Source: Candidatus Methylopumilus universalis
GTDB lineage: Bacteria; Pseudomonadota; Gammaproteobacteria; Burkholderiales; Methylophilaceae
DNA: 64,000 nt
Assembly: GCF_006364435.1 (NCBI RefSeq)
Contig: NZ_CP040977.1
Span: forward strand, 372,001 to 436,000
Direction of reading: 5' to 3'
Shown here: piece by piece, positions 36,974 to 46,420 of the stretch
Numbering within the stretch: the first letter of the stretch is position 1
How the letters are laid out: every line of letters begins with the position of its first letter
The notes under the pieces: model-generated
What the model was told of the DNA's origin: nothing
Databases searched by the model: none
What the model saw: the letters and a program-made list of their open reading frames with translations, nothing else
Translations under genes and position numbers: made by a program

Positions 36974-38770
36974 ATGGACATTAAACCCTTTTTAAAAACA
37001 CTGCCTAATTTACCTGGTGTATATCGAATGATTAATCAGGCTGGGGAAGTCATTTATGTCGGGAAAGCCAAAGACCTAAAGAAGAGGGTTTCATCTTACT
37101 TTGTGAAAACGATTGTAAGTCCTAGAACTAAAATGATGGTGGGCCACATCGATCATATTGAAATAACAGTGACCCATTCGGAAGCTGAGGCGTTGATCTT
37201 AGAAAACAATATGATCAAGTCACATATGCCGCGTTACAACGTTATTTTTAGAGACGATAAATCTTATCCATACATTGTATTAACAAATGAAAAATATCCA
37301 CGTTTAGCTTTTCATCGTGGTGCCCAGAAAAAAGGAAACCAATATTTTGGACCCTTCCCAAATACAAATGCAGTCAGAGAAAGTATTCAGCTTTTACAAA
37401 AAGTTTTTAAATTAAGAACATGCGAAAACTCAGTGTTCAAAAATCGATCAAGGCCATGTCTTCAATATCAGATTCATCGATGCACAGCGCCATGCGTCGA
37501 TTTTATTCCAGAGGATGAGTATAAAAATGACATCAAGCATGCCTCACTTTTTTTAGATGGAAAAGACAGCGAAGTCATAAGCCAACTTACAAATCAAATG
37601 AATGAAGCAGCTACTTCGCATGCATATGAACATGCAGCTTTATACCGCGATCGCATTCAAAGTTTAAGACAAGTAAGAACAAAACAATTTGTCAGTGACT
37701 TTAGTGCTAGCGATGCTGACATTATTGCTTGCGTTGAAGAAGCTGGAGAATATTGTCTGAACTTAGTCATGATCCGAGCGGGCAGACATTTAGGTGACAA
37801 AAGTTTCTTTCCAAAAAACGCTGCTGATATTGAAACTCAAGATGTGATTGAAACTTTCATCGCTCAATACTATACAAATCAGACCATACCTAAATTGATC
37901 GTGACCCAACAGCATGTTAATCAATCGCTTCTTTCTGAATTTTTTAAATTAAATTACGACATTGAAGTGAAGGTGATTAACAAAGCAATTGGTGATAAGC
38001 GTGTATGGCTCGCTATGGCACAAAAGAATGCGCAGATTGCATTAAAACAAAAACTGATGCAAACAGAAAGCCAGGAAAATAGGGTAGAAGCATTGAAAGC
38101 GATTTTCAATCTTTCGGACTCATTTTCAAGAATTGAATGTTTTGATATTAGCCACACAATGGGTGAGGGCACCGTCGCCTCTTGTGTTGTATTTGATAAA
38201 GGCAATCTTCAAAATAAAGAATATAGACGTTTTAATATTCAAGATATTACGCCAGGCGATGATTATGCCGCCATGCGAGAAGTCTTAATGCGTCGCTATA
38301 AAAAAATTGCAACAGGTGACGGCGTTAAGCCGGATCTTATTTTTATTGACGGGGGCAAGGGCCAGCTCAATATAGCCATTGAGGTGATCCAAGAATTAGG
38401 CTTGAGCGATATTATGCTTGTTGGTATTGCAAAAGGTGAGGGAAGAAAGCCAGGATTGGAGCAGCTTTTTTTAGAGGGCAAAAGTGAGCCTATCATTGTG
38501 AGAAAAGATAATGTTGGATTTCATTTAATACAACAAATAAGAGACGAAGCGCATCGTTTTGCTATTTCAGGTCATAGAGCTAAGCGCGCTAAGAAAAGAA
38601 TCACTTCATCTCTAGAAGATATTGAGGGTATTGGTTCGCAAAAGAGAAAAAATCTACTCGTCTATTTTGGCGGTATAGAGCGTATTAAAAATGCTAGTAT
38701 TGAAGAAATAATCATGGTTGATGGTATTGATAAGAAATTAGCTGAAAAAATTTACGACTACTTTCATTAA
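36974..38770 (+). CDS. uvrC: Excinuclease ABC subunit C
   Basis: 598 residues. The GIY-YIG nuclease (about 12-90; GVYRMINQAGEVIYVGKAKDL) is followed by a Cys-rich region, a UVR motif (about 200-235), the RNase-H-like C-terminal nuclease (FDISHTMGEGTVASCVVFDKG; FIDGGKGQLNIA) and two helix-hairpin-helix motifs (about 545-598). It makes both incisions in nucleotide excision repair with UvrA and UvrB. pgsA follows 13 bp later, a conserved pairing. Confidence 0.98.
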   Translation: MDIKPFLKTLPNLPGVYRMINQAGEVIYVGKAKDLKKRVSSYFVKTIVSPRTKMMVGHIDHIEITVTHSEAEALILENNMIKSHMPRYNVIFRDDKSYPYIVLTNEKYPRLAFHRGAQKKGNQYFGPFPNTNAVRESIQLLQKVFKLRTCENSVFKNRSRPCLQYQIHRCTAPCVDFIPEDEYKNDIKHASLFLDGKDSEVISQLTNQMNEAATSHAYEHAALYRDRIQSLRQVRTKQFVSDFSASDADIIACVEEAGEYCLNLVMIRAGRHLGDKSFFPKNAADIETQDVIETFIAQYYTNQTIPKLIVTQQHVNQSLLSEFFKLNYDIEVKVINKAIGDKRVWLAMAQKNAQIALKQKLMQTESQENRVEALKAIFNLSDSFSRIECFDISHTMGEGTVASCVVFDKGNLQNKEYRRFNIQDITPGDDYAAMREVLMRRYKKIATGDGVKPDLIFIDGGKGQLNIAIEVIQELGLSDIMLVGIAKGEGRKPGLEQLFLEGKSEPIIVRKDNVGFHLIQQIRDEAHRFAISGHRAKRAKKRITSSLEDIEGIGSQKRKNLLVYFGGIERIKNASIEEIIMVDGIDKKLAEKIYDYFH

Positions 38771-38783
38771 AAAATAAATACAT

Positions 38784-39362
38784 ATGAAGATTAATGTTCC
38801 GAATGCGCTTACTTTTTTCAGGGTGTTTTTGATTCCTTGTTTTGTAGGTATTTATTACCTACCTCATACTTTAATTGGCCAGCCCCTAATGAATTGGATA
38901 GGCGCTGGTATTTTCTTGTTTGCGGCAATCACAGACTGGTTAGATGGATTCTTTGCCCGGTATTTAAATCAAGCCTCTAAATTTGGTGCTTTTTTTGATC
39001 CCGTAGCAGATAAATTGATGGTAGTTGCTGCCCTTCTTGTTTTGATTGAGCTTGATAGGGTCAACGCGATTATCTCTCTAATAATCATTGGTCGCGAGCT
39101 CTCCATCAGCTCATTACGCGAATGGATGGCCACTATTGGCAAGCCAGGCGGTATGGCGGTGATGTTTGTCGGTAAGCTTAAGACTACGATCCAAATGATT
39201 GCTATTTTGATGCTTCTTTACTACGACAATTTATGGTTTATCAATGTAAAGTGGATAGGCAATATATTGATTAATATAGCCGCATTGCTTACTGTGATTT
39301 CGATGGGTTATTACATCCGCATGGCATGGCCTACCTTAAGAAAGAGCATCAAAATAAGGTAA
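38784..39362 (+). CDS. pgsA: CDP-diacylglycerol-glycerol-3-phosphate 3-phosphatidyltransferase
   Basis: 192 residues with about four to six membrane segments. The CDP-alcohol phosphotransferase motif is complete: DWLDGFFARYLNQASKFGAFFDPVADK, with D-G-x2-A-R-x8-G-x3-D-x3-D. It makes phosphatidylglycerol phosphate, the committed step to phosphatidylglycerol and cardiolipin. The start NVPNALTFFRVFLIP is typical. A tRNA cluster follows, as in many proteobacteria. Confidence 0.96.
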   Translation: MKINVPNALTFFRVFLIPCFVGIYYLPHTLIGQPLMNWIGAGIFLFAAITDWLDGFFARYLNQASKFGAFFDPVADKLMVVAALLVLIELDRVNAIISLIIIGRELSISSLREWMATIGKPGGMAVMFVGKLKTTIQMIAILMLLYYDNLWFINVKWIGNILINIAALLTVISMGYYIRMAWPTLRKSIKIR

Positions 39363-39389
39363 GCCTTAAGGTTTGGGCGAGACTTTAAA

Positions 39390-39417
39390 TTGACACTAGC
39401 TCAAAAAACGCTAAAAT
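39390..39417 (+). promoter_or_regulatory. Promoter of the tRNA-Gly / tRNA-Cys / tRNA-Leu cluster
   Basis: Perfect -35 TTGACA at 39390-39395, 16-bp spacer, -10 TAAAAT at 39412-39417. The expected start near 39424 is about 8 bp before the mature tRNA-Gly 5' end. This is the best sigma-70 promoter in the window. Confidence 0.8.
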
Positions 39418-39431
39418 ACTCGCTTCTTTAC

Positions 39432-39507
39432 GCGGGAATAGCTCAGTTGGTAGAGCGCAACCTTGCCAAGGTTGAGGTCGCGAGTTCGAGACTCGTTTCC
39501 CGCTCCA
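39432..39507 (+). tRNA. tRNA-Gly (GCC)
   Basis: 76 nt with encoded CCA. Acceptor stem GCGGGAA/TTCCCGC, D-arm TAGCTCAGTTGGTAGAGC, anticodon loop CTTGCCAAG with anticodon GCC, and T-loop GTTCGAG. The gene follows a consensus promoter after pgsA. An apparent protein ORF across this region is a translation of the tRNA and is not real. Confidence 0.97.
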
Positions 39508-39516
39508 AACAAAATC

Positions 39517-39542
39517 GGGGAAGCATCGTCTTCCCCTTTTTA
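39517..39542 (+). terminator. Terminator-like hairpin between tRNA-Gly and tRNA-Cys
   Basis: GGGGAAG (39517-39523) pairs with CTTCCCC (39530-39536) around CATCGT and is followed by six T. It has the form of an intrinsic terminator yet lies inside the tRNA cluster, 20 bp before tRNA-Cys. It may terminate most transcripts after tRNA-Gly, or guide processing of the precursor. Confidence 0.7.
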
Positions 39543-39561
39543 ATTTTGGAGATATTGATGT

Positions 39562-39635
39562 GGCGCGATAGCAAAATGGTTATGCAGCGGCCTGCAAAGC
39601 CGTAGACGCCAGTTCGATTCTGGCTCGCGCCTCCA
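39562..39635 (+). tRNA. tRNA-Cys (GCA)
   Basis: 74 nt with encoded CCA. Acceptor stem GGCGCGA/TCGCGCC, anticodon loop CCTGCAAAG with anticodon GCA, and T-loop GTTCGATT. The short D-arm (TAGCAAAATGGTTATGC) is typical of bacterial tRNA-Cys. The region between the preceding hairpin and this gene is 19 bp, too little for a full own promoter. Confidence 0.97.
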
Positions 39636-39704
39636 CTTATTAGTAGTTGAGCCTATTTAAGAATAATTTAGTGATAAAATTCGGTCTTAGTTTTATTTCA
39701 AAAG

Positions 39705-39791
39705 GCCCGGGTGGTGAAATTGGTAGACACAAGAGACTTAAAATCTCTCGCTCGCAAGGGCGTGCCGGTTCGATTCCGGCCCCGGGCACCA
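39705..39791 (+). tRNA. tRNA-Leu (TAA)
   Basis: 87 nt class II tRNA with encoded CCA. Acceptor stem GCCCGGG/CCCGGGC, anticodon stem AGAGA/TCTCT enclosing CTTAAAA with anticodon TAA, a long variable arm (GCTCGCAAGGGC) and T-loop GTTCGATT. The 69-bp gap after tRNA-Cys has a TAAAAT-like element (39675-39680) but no good -35 at the right distance. Confidence 0.97.
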
Positions 39792-39813
39792 CATTCTATT
39801 ATTTCCTTGTAGT

Positions 39814-40734
39814 TTGAATACAACACTTATTTGCAAAGCTTCTCTTGAAGATCATCCAATACTTGATCGATTTTTAACGATAGGAGAAGTGAAGTCTTTA
39901 AATTTTTCCTACGAAGAATTTTTATGTCATTTATTGGGCGTCAAACCTAATCCAGATTACCCATTAGCTTCGGTAGACTATCGGAAAAATCAAACACTTT
40001 ATTATCTCTATGCAGACCCTGTGTATTTAAGTCTTCAAAGAGACACGTTTTTTTTGGAAAAAAAATTAACAGAGGAATTTACTCAAAACGAAATCAAAGG
40101 TTTATGCGAAGCCCTGAATGAGACATTTCAAGATGACGCTCGTGCATTTGTCTTCAACGATCAAGGGCAGTTATTTCTTGAGTTAAAAAAACAGCCTCAT
40201 ATTAAAACGACGTCGATTGCACATATCAAGCGCCAGTCTATTGAACTCTTTATGCCGCAAGGTGATGAAGCTATGGCATGGCATGCATTTATGAATGAAA
40301 TTCAAATGTTTCTTTTTGATCATCCTTTCAATCAAGACAGGATTCGTCGAGAACTTCTACCGTCTAATAGCATTTGGTTTTCGGGCGGCGGTGTCATGCC
40401 TCAGGTTATTCAAAATCCATACAGAGCTATTTTTTCCAATAACGACTTCTTAAAAAAGTTACTGTCGATTGATACAAATATTTCTCTTCAAAGTTTAGAT
40501 ATGTTTCGTCAAGATGATAGTAATCAAGACACATTAATTGTCTTTGAAGATGAAGGTGAGATAAATCGTATTTTAGAAATGATATGGAATAATTTTAAAA
40601 AAAGAAAAATAAGGAATTTAAATATTTATTTGAGTTACCAAGATCAGCTTTTGCATATCAACAATCAATTCATACAGCTATTTAAAGTATGGAAAAAAAC
40701 TAATAACGTAAAAAATTATTTCAATGTTCATTAA
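39814..40734 (+). CDS. RpfE-like / COG4255 conserved protein, upstream of recJ
   Basis: 306 residues. The landmark RRELLPSNSIWFSGGGVMPQ near 175-195 resembles the family called regulatory protein RpfE type, which has weak similarity to cofactor-independent phosphoglycerate mutase. In betaproteobacteria and xanthomonads this gene sits next to recJ. The start is TTG at 39814, just after the tRNA-Leu; no in-frame ATG is near and no clear Shine-Dalgarno is visible. The last 11 bp overlap recJ, suggesting translational coupling. No catalytic function can be assigned. Confidence 0.75.
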   Translation: MNTTLICKASLEDHPILDRFLTIGEVKSLNFSYEEFLCHLLGVKPNPDYPLASVDYRKNQTLYYLYADPVYLSLQRDTFFLEKKLTEEFTQNEIKGLCEALNETFQDDARAFVFNDQGQLFLELKKQPHIKTTSIAHIKRQSIELFMPQGDEAMAWHAFMNEIQMFLFDHPFNQDRIRRELLPSNSIWFSGGGVMPQVIQNPYRAIFSNNDFLKKLLSIDTNISLQSLDMFRQDDSNQDTLIVFEDEGEINRILEMIWNNFKKRKIRNLNIYLSYQDQLLHINNQFIQLFKVWKKTNNVKNYFNVH

Positions 40735-42406
40735 ATCAAAAAAAATTGACCATACTGCTTTAGATGCACTTGTGAATGCAGGGGTTAATCGTCATTTGGC
40801 AAAGTTTTATTCAGCACGTGGCATTAAGCATATTGATGACGCCACACTCTTGATTGAGAAAATTATCCCACCGGAAGCTTTAACTAATAATACCTTGATG
40901 GCGTCTATCTTAGCTGACGCTATCTTACAAAAACATAAAATTCTTATCATTGGTGATTATGATACTGATGGTGCAACTTCAACGGCTGTAGGGGTGAGAG
41001 CGCTTAAGATGATGGGCGCTGAGGTAGATTACTTGGTTCCTAACCGGTTTGAATTTGGTTATGGTTTGACACCTGAAATTGTTGATTTAGCGAAAGAAAA
41101 AAATCCTAAAATTATTATTACCGTGGATAACGGTATCGCCAGTGTAGAGGGTGTAAATCAAGCAAATCAATATGGGATTGATGTGTTGGTCACAGATCAC
41201 CATCTTCCTGGTGAAACATTACCGCATGCTAAATGTATTGTGAATCCTAATCAGCATGGCTGTTCATTTCCAAGTAAATACTTATGTGGGGTAGGTGTTA
41301 TTTTTTATGTGATGCTAGCTTTGAGAGCTGAACTTAGAAAACGAGATTATTTTAAAGATAATATTGAGCCTAACTTAATGCAGTTAATCGACCTTGTAGC
41401 TTTGGGTACGGTTGCAGATTTAGTCCCTTTAGATCGGAATAATCGTATTTTAGTTGAATACGGCATTCGAAGAATCAGATCAGGCCAGGCTAATCCTGGT
41501 ATTCGAGCACTGATGGCATTAACTAAAAAAAATCTATCGCAATTTCATACTTCTGATCTCGCTTTTAGCATTGCACCAAGACTTAATGCCGCAGGAAGAT
41601 TAGATGATATGACTTTAGGTATTCAATGTCTTTTGTCTGAAAGTTATGAGGATGCCCGATTTATTGCATCATCACTTGAAGCTTTAAATCTCAAAAGAAG
41701 ATCGATTGAATCTGAAATGAAAGATGGTGCATCTATTCAATTACATGATTTGAATTGTGAGGCTCAATTCAGTATCGCTCTCTATGACTCCACGTGGCAT
41801 CAAGGTGTGATTGGTATTATTGCTTCCCGTATCAAAGATAAATATCATCGCCCCGTCATTGTGTTTGCTAAGTCTGAAGAAGGTATTCTTAAAGGCTCAG
41901 GCAGATCTATTCAATCGCTCCATTTAAGAGATGCACTTGATCTTATTTCGAAAAAGGATCCAAGCATTCTGATCACATTTGGTGGTCATGCGATGGCTGC
42001 TGGGCTCACTATCAAAGAAAAGGATTTTGATCGCTTCGTTCATTTCTTTGAAGAAACAGTCCAGGGTTTAATTACCTCAGAGGACCTTGAGTTAACTATT
42101 GAAGTTGATGATGCGCTTAATTTTTCAGAAGTAACTTATGAAGATGTAGAACATATCAATTCACAAGTGTGGGGACAAGGTTTTCCGCTTCCTATTTTTG
42201 AAGGTGAGTTTGAAGTTGTTGAGCAAAGAATCCTTGCAGATAAACATTTAAAGTTAAATCTTTTATTACAAAATAAGGTATTCGAAGCTATTTATTTTAA
42301 TCACAGTGAGCACCTCCCTAGAAAGATTAAAGCGATCTATCAGGTTGATTCTAATGAGTTTAATGGCAATAAAAAAATTCAAATTCAATTAAGGATGTTG
42401 GCCTAA
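40724..42406 (+). CDS. recJ: Single-stranded-DNA-specific exonuclease RecJ
   Basis: 560 residues. DHH/DHHA1 family motifs are present: GDYDTDGATST (D78, D80, D82), TVDNGIAS, VTDHHLPG (D158-H160), VALGTVADLVPL, and the DHHA1 GSGRSIQSLHLRDAL with FGGHAMAAGLTI. RecJ is a 5'-3' single-strand exonuclease in recombination and mismatch repair. It overlaps the RpfE-like gene by 11 bp. The 69-bp gap after it contains a promoter for tpiA. Confidence 0.97.
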   Translation: MFIKSKKIDHTALDALVNAGVNRHLAKFYSARGIKHIDDATLLIEKIIPPEALTNNTLMASILADAILQKHKILIIGDYDTDGATSTAVGVRALKMMGAEVDYLVPNRFEFGYGLTPEIVDLAKEKNPKIIITVDNGIASVEGVNQANQYGIDVLVTDHHLPGETLPHAKCIVNPNQHGCSFPSKYLCGVGVIFYVMLALRAELRKRDYFKDNIEPNLMQLIDLVALGTVADLVPLDRNNRILVEYGIRRIRSGQANPGIRALMALTKKNLSQFHTSDLAFSIAPRLNAAGRLDDMTLGIQCLLSESYEDARFIASSLEALNLKRRSIESEMKDGASIQLHDLNCEAQFSIALYDSTWHQGVIGIIASRIKDKYHRPVIVFAKSEEGILKGSGRSIQSLHLRDALDLISKKDPSILITFGGHAMAAGLTIKEKDFDRFVHFFEETVQGLITSEDLELTIEVDDALNFSEVTYEDVEHINSQVWGQGFPLPIFEGEFEVVEQRILADKHLKLNLLLQNKVFEAIYFNHSEHLPRKIKAIYQVDSNEFNGNKKIQIQLRMLA

Positions 42407-42421
42407 AGATGGCATCCTTAA

Positions 42422-42450
42422 TTGCCCATCCTGCCCCAACAAAGTAAAAT
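42422..42450 (+). promoter_or_regulatory. Candidate promoter for tpiA-secG-tRNA-Leu-nuo
   Basis: TTGCCC (42422-42427) is separated by 17 bp from TAAAAT (42445-42450); tpiA starts 26 bp downstream. A long-range dyad AAGGATG (42391-42397) / CATCCTT (42413-42419) spans the recJ stop and may be a weak terminator or attenuator. Confidence 0.5.
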
Positions 42451-42475
42451 TCAACAAACTATTTAAGAGACTGTC

Positions 42476-43228
42476 ATGAGACGTAAAATCGTTGTGGGTA
42501 ATTGGAAAATGAATGGTTCCTTGGCGTCTAACGAAAGACTTCTTAAGGCCTTAGTAGAAAAGATCCCTCAAGCAATTTCGGTGGATATTGTGGTCTGTGC
42601 CCCTTACCCCTATTTATTTCAAACACAATCCTACCTCAAGCATTCACCTATCTTTTGGGGTGCTCAGAACGTGGCTAAGTTTGAGTCAGGCGCTTTTACA
42701 GGCGAAGTGAGCGTTTCTATGCTCAAAGAATTTGGTGCAAGCTATGTGATCATCGGCCACTCAGAGCGAAGTACAGCTTATTGCGAGTCCGATGAAAATA
42801 TTGCCACTAAATTTATGATGGTTAAAAAAGCAGGTATGACGCCGATTCTCTGTGTAGGTGAAACTTTAATTGAGAGAGAAGCTGGCATCATGGAAAAGGT
42901 CGTATCTAAGCAGCTTGATACGATTATTGAAATGTATGGCGAAGAAATTTTCGACGAGACCGTGATTGCTTATGAGCCTATATGGGCTATTGGCTCTGAT
43001 TTGGCGGCTTCACCTGAGCAAGCGCAAGCGATGCATCAATTTATTCGTGAGAAATTATCCTCAAATACTAAGGTCATAAAGAGCCTTAAAATCATCTATG
43101 GAGGGAGCGTAAACCCCCAAAATGCGTTACAATTATTCTCTATGCCAGACGTAGACGGCGGACTCGTAGGACGAGCATCTTTAAATGCAAGTGATTTTGA
43201 GTCTATTTGTCATTCAGCCGAAATATAA
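42476..43228 (+). CDS. tpiA: Triosephosphate isomerase
   Basis: 250 residues of a TIM barrel. Catalytic residues are visible: NWKMN (N9, K11), IGHSERS with the His near 94, and AYEPIWAIG with the Glu near 166; [10 protein letters not shown] binds phosphate. It interconverts DHAP and glyceraldehyde 3-phosphate. secG follows 18 bp later, then tRNA-Leu(GAG) and nuoA, the conserved proteobacterial order. Confidence 0.98.
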   Translation: MRRKIVVGNWKMNGSLASNERLLKALVEKIPQAISVDIVVCAPYPYLFQTQSYLKHSPIFWGAQNVAKFESGAFTGEVSVSMLKEFGASYVIIGHSERSTAYCESDENIATKFMMVKKAGMTPILCVGETLIEREAGIMEKVVSKQLDTIIEMYGEEIFDETVIAYEPIWAIGSDLAASPEQAQAMHQFIREKLSSNTKVIKSLKIIYGGSVNPQNALQLFSMPDVDGGLVGRASLNASDFESICHSAEI

Positions 43229-43246
43229 ATCAAAGAAAATAGGATT

Positions 43247-43597
43247 ATGGAAAATTTAGTAACAATTATTCATGTGATTGCATGCTTAGGTGTCATTGGT
43301 TTGGTGCTGATGCAACACGGCAAGGGCGCTGATATGGGTGCCGCTTTTGGAAGCGGATCATCAGGTAGTTTATTCGGCGTAAGCGGCTCATCGAATTTTT
43401 TAAGTAGAACAACAGCAATATTTGTTTTAGTCTTTTTTCTGACCAGCATTTCCTTGGCGTTCATCGCAGGTCAAAAATCAGGCACCGGAAGTGTGGTGAA
43501 AACAACTGGGTCATCAGAAGTGCAAAAACCTTCTGAAACTAAAAGCGGTGAAGCTCAGTCGAATTCATCAAGTGGCGCTCAAAATATCCCAAAATAG
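43247..43597 (+). CDS. secG: Preprotein translocase subunit SecG
   Basis: 116 residues with two membrane segments joined by the conserved cytoplasmic loop LMQHGKGADMGAAFGSGSSGSLFG. The C-terminal 40 residues are a low-complexity Ser/Gly/Lys tail, as usual. SecG assists SecYE in protein export. It lies between tpiA and the tRNA-Leu gene. Confidence 0.97.
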   Translation: MENLVTIIHVIACLGVIGLVLMQHGKGADMGAAFGSGSSGSLFGVSGSSNFLSRTTAIFVLVFFLTSISLAFIAGQKSGTGSVVKTTGSSEVQKPSETKSGEAQSNSSSGAQNIPK

Positions 43598-43616
43598 AGA
43601 CTGTTAAATCTATAAA

Positions 43617-43701
43617 GCCGTCGTGGTGGAATTGGTAGACACGCTATCTTGAGGGGGTAGTGACGAAAGTCGTGAGAGTTCGAGTCTCTCCGACGGCACC
43701 A
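43617..43701 (+). tRNA. tRNA-Leu (GAG)
   Basis: 85 nt class II tRNA with encoded CCA. Acceptor stem GCCGTCG/CGACGGC, anticodon stem CTATC with loop TTGAGGG (anticodon GAG), a long variable arm and T-loop GTTCGAGT. It lies between secG (19 bp upstream) and nuoA (39 bp downstream) and has no promoter of its own that I can see, so it is probably processed from a longer transcript. Confidence 0.97.
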
Positions 43702-43740
43702 AATTAAGAAAATCATGTGGTATTTGTTTAAGGAATCGCT

Positions 43741-44097
43741 GTGCTGGAAAATTATTTTCCAATTTTATTGTTCATATGCGTAGGACTTGCGGTTGGTGCA
43801 GGGCCTCTTCTCATCGGCAGCATTCTCTCACCTAATAAACCTGATAGTGAAAAAAATTCTCCATACGAATGTGGCTTCGAAGCTTTCGAAGATGCGCGTA
43901 TGAAATTTGATGTCCGATATTATCTTGTTGCTATCCTCTTTATTTTATTTGATCTTGAAATAACATTTCTTTTCCCCTGGGCAGTAGTCATTCAAAAAAT
44001 TGGTATGTTTGGATTTATTGCCATGATGATTTTCCTAGCTATTTTAGTTGTTGGATTTATTTACGAATGGAAGAAAGGTGCCCTTGATTGGGAATAG
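43741..44097 (+). CDS. nuoA: NADH-quinone oxidoreductase subunit A
   Basis: 118 residues, three membrane segments. The conserved loop [37 protein letters not shown] is complete. NuoA is a membrane-arm subunit of complex I at the junction with the peripheral arm. The start is GTG at 43741, preceded by AAGGA. It is the first of fourteen nuo genes in the standard order; nuoB begins 3 bp after its stop. Confidence 0.97.
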   Translation: MLENYFPILLFICVGLAVGAGPLLIGSILSPNKPDSEKNSPYECGFEAFEDARMKFDVRYYLVAILFILFDLEITFLFPWAVVIQKIGMFGFIAMMIFLAILVVGFIYEWKKGALDWE

Positions 44098-44100
44098 CGA

Positions 44101-44577
44101 ATGAGCATTGAAGGCATTATGGAAAAAGGATTTGTCACTACAAATCTAGATACCCTTATTAATTACACACGCACAGGATCTTTATGGCCTATGACTTTTG
44201 GCTTGGCTTGTTGCGCTGTTGAAATGATGCATGCTGGTGCAGCTCGATATGACCTAGATCGATTTGGTGTTGTATTTAGACCTAGCCCAAGGCAGTCAGA
44301 TGTGATGATTGTGGCAGGAACGTTAGTGAACAAAATGGCACCTGCATTAAGAAAAGTTTATGATCAGATGGCGGAGCCTCGCTGGGTTATTTCAATGGGC
44401 TCTTGTGCAAATGGTGGTGGTTACTATCATTACTCTTATTCAGTGGTTCGTGGTTGTGATCGTATTGTTCCTGTAGATGTGTATGTGCCTGGTTGCCCGC
44501 CAACGGCAGAGGCTCTCATGTTTGGGATCATTCAGCTTCAAAACAAGATTAAACGAACCAATACGATTGCGCGCTAA
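44101..44577 (+). CDS. nuoB: NADH-quinone oxidoreductase subunit B
   Basis: 158 residues. The cluster N2 ligands are seen: the tandem Cys in [14 protein letters not shown], the Cys in [12 protein letters not shown] and the Cys in [14 protein letters not shown]2 is the last Fe-S centre before quinone. The gene is 3 bp from nuoA and 3 bp from nuoC. Confidence 0.98.
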   Translation: MSIEGIMEKGFVTTNLDTLINYTRTGSLWPMTFGLACCAVEMMHAGAARYDLDRFGVVFRPSPRQSDVMIVAGTLVNKMAPALRKVYDQMAEPRWVISMGSCANGGGYYHYSYSVVRGCDRIVPVDVYVPGCPPTAEALMFGIIQLQNKIKRTNTIAR

Positions 44578-44580
44578 TTC

Positions 44581-45174
44581 ATGAGCTCAGTTGAAACTTT
44601 ACTTAAAGAAATAAAATCTATTTTTGGTAAAGAAATCATTCAAGCATCTATTAAGCATAATGAACTTACAATTGAAGTAAAGATCGATGATCTCCTACCT
44701 ACTTTAAAAACTTTAAAACAACACAAAGCATTTCAATTTGCGCAGTTAATTGATCTTTGTGGAGTTGATTTCAAGGATTATGGCGAAGGGACTTGGACGA
44801 AATCTCGCTTTGCTGTCGTCTACCATTTCTTATCGATAGAACATAATCATCGGATTCGTGTAAGAACTTTTTCTCAAGAAGAAGATTTTCCATTGTTCCC
44901 ATCAATTATAGATTTATGGCCAGCTGCTAATTGGTATGAGCGTGAAGCTTTCGATTTATTTGGTTTTATGTTTGCCGACCATCCCGACTTGAGACGCATA
45001 CTCACTGATTATGGATTTGTAGGCTATCCATTCAGAAAAGATTTTCCGATGATTGGTAAAGTTGAAGTGCGTTACGATGATGTGCAAAAACGTGTGATTT
45101 ACCAACCCGTCTCCATCGAAGAAAGAAATAACGTCCCACGAATCATTCGTGAAGAAGGTTTCCATAATGGCTGA
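44581..45174 (+). CDS. nuoC: NADH-quinone oxidoreductase subunit C
   Basis: 197 residues. The 30-kDa subunit signature [29 protein letters not shown] is complete, followed by HP-like [17 protein letters not shown]. NuoC is part of the peripheral arm and binds NuoD. Here C and D are separate genes, unlike the E. coli fusion. The stop overlaps nuoD by 8 bp. Confidence 0.97.
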   Translation: MSSVETLLKEIKSIFGKEIIQASIKHNELTIEVKIDDLLPTLKTLKQHKAFQFAQLIDLCGVDFKDYGEGTWTKSRFAVVYHFLSIEHNHRIRVRTFSQEEDFPLFPSIIDLWPAANWYEREAFDLFGFMFADHPDLRRILTDYGFVGYPFRKDFPMIGKVEVRYDDVQKRVIYQPVSIEERNNVPRIIREEGFHNG

Positions 45175-46417
45175 GATTCGAAATTACACAATGAATTTTG
45201 GTCCTCAACACCCTGCGGCGCATGGCGTGTTGCGATTGGTATTAGAGCTTGATGGCGAAGTAATTCAGCGTGCAGATCCTCATATTGGATTACTGCATCG
45301 TGGCACAGAAAAGCTAGCTGAAAATCGAACGTACTTACAAACCGTTCCTTATATGGATCGTTTAGATTATGTATCCATGATGGCGAATGAACATGCTTAT
45401 GTTTTGGCTATTGAAAAATTGCTCAATATAGATGTACCCCTTCGCGCACAATATATTCGCGTGATGTTTGATGAGATTACGCGCATCTTAAATCACCTAT
45501 TATGGTTAGGTGCGCACGCACTTGATGTGGGCGCTATGACTGTCTTCTTGTATGCATTCCGAGAAAGAGAAGATCTCTTCGATTGTTATGAGGCGGCATC
45601 AGGGGCTAGAATGCATGCAGCATATTATCGTCCTGGCGGTGTTTATCGCGACCTCCCTGATCGCATGCCTCAATATGAATCCAGTTTGAAAAACAAAAAA
45701 GAATTGGATGGTTTAAATCAAAATCGCAGCGGATCACTTTTAGATTTTATCGAAGATTTTGCAAATCGCTTTCCAACATATGTAGATGAATATGAAACGT
45801 TGTTAACAGATAACCGTATTTGGAAACAACGTACAGTGGGTATTGGTGTTGTTGATCCTGATCGAGCAATAGCGCTTGGCATGACAGGCCCTATGTTAAG
45901 GGGATCAGGTGTTGCATGGGATTTAAGAAAAAAACAACCTTACGAAGTGTATGACAAACTTGATTTTGATATTCCTGTTGGTGTTAATGGAGATTGTTAT
46001 GACCGATACCTCGTTCGTATTGAAGAGTTTAGACAATCTAATCACATTATTAAGCAATGCATAGACTGGCTAAGAAAAAATCCAGGCCCTGTAATTAGTG
46101 ATAATCATAAAGTAGCACCTCCTCCAAGAGCTGCCATGAAAGAAGATATGGAAGCAATGATCCATCACTTTAAATTATTTACAGAAGGTTTTCATATCCC
46201 AGCAGGAGAGGCCTATGCTGCAGTTGAACACCCTAAGGGCGAATTTGGTATTTATTTAATTTCAGATGGTGCAAATAAACCTTACCGTTTAAAAATACGG
46301 GCTCCTGGCTTTCCTCATTTAGCAGCATTAGATGAAATGACACGTGGTCATATGATTTCTGACTTAGTTGCCATTATTGGCACACAAGATATTGTGTTTG
46401 GTGAGATTGATCGGTAA
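45167..46417 (+). CDS. nuoD: NADH-quinone oxidoreductase subunit D
   Basis: 416 residues from the ATG at 45167. An upstream in-frame ATG at 45149 would start deeper in nuoC and is less likely. The 49-kDa subunit marks are [37 protein letters not shown], and the C-terminal [14 protein letters not shown]. NuoD forms the quinone site together with NuoB. Confidence 0.97.
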   Translation: MAEIRNYTMNFGPQHPAAHGVLRLVLELDGEVIQRADPHIGLLHRGTEKLAENRTYLQTVPYMDRLDYVSMMANEHAYVLAIEKLLNIDVPLRAQYIRVMFDEITRILNHLLWLGAHALDVGAMTVFLYAFREREDLFDCYEAASGARMHAAYYRPGGVYRDLPDRMPQYESSLKNKKELDGLNQNRSGSLLDFIEDFANRFPTYVDEYETLLTDNRIWKQRTVGIGVVDPDRAIALGMTGPMLRGSGVAWDLRKKQPYEVYDKLDFDIPVGVNGDCYDRYLVRIEEFRQSNHIIKQCIDWLRKNPGPVISDNHKVAPPPRAAMKEDMEAMIHHFKLFTEGFHIPAGEAYAAVEHPKGEFGIYLISDGANKPYRLKIRAPGFPHLAALDEMTRGHMISDLVAIIGTQDIVFGEIDR

Positions 46418-46420
46418 AAA

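Noticed and set aside
39390-39605. 71-codon open frame starting in the tRNA promoter
   Set aside because: It translates tRNA-Gly and part of tRNA-Cys and is a known type of false gene.
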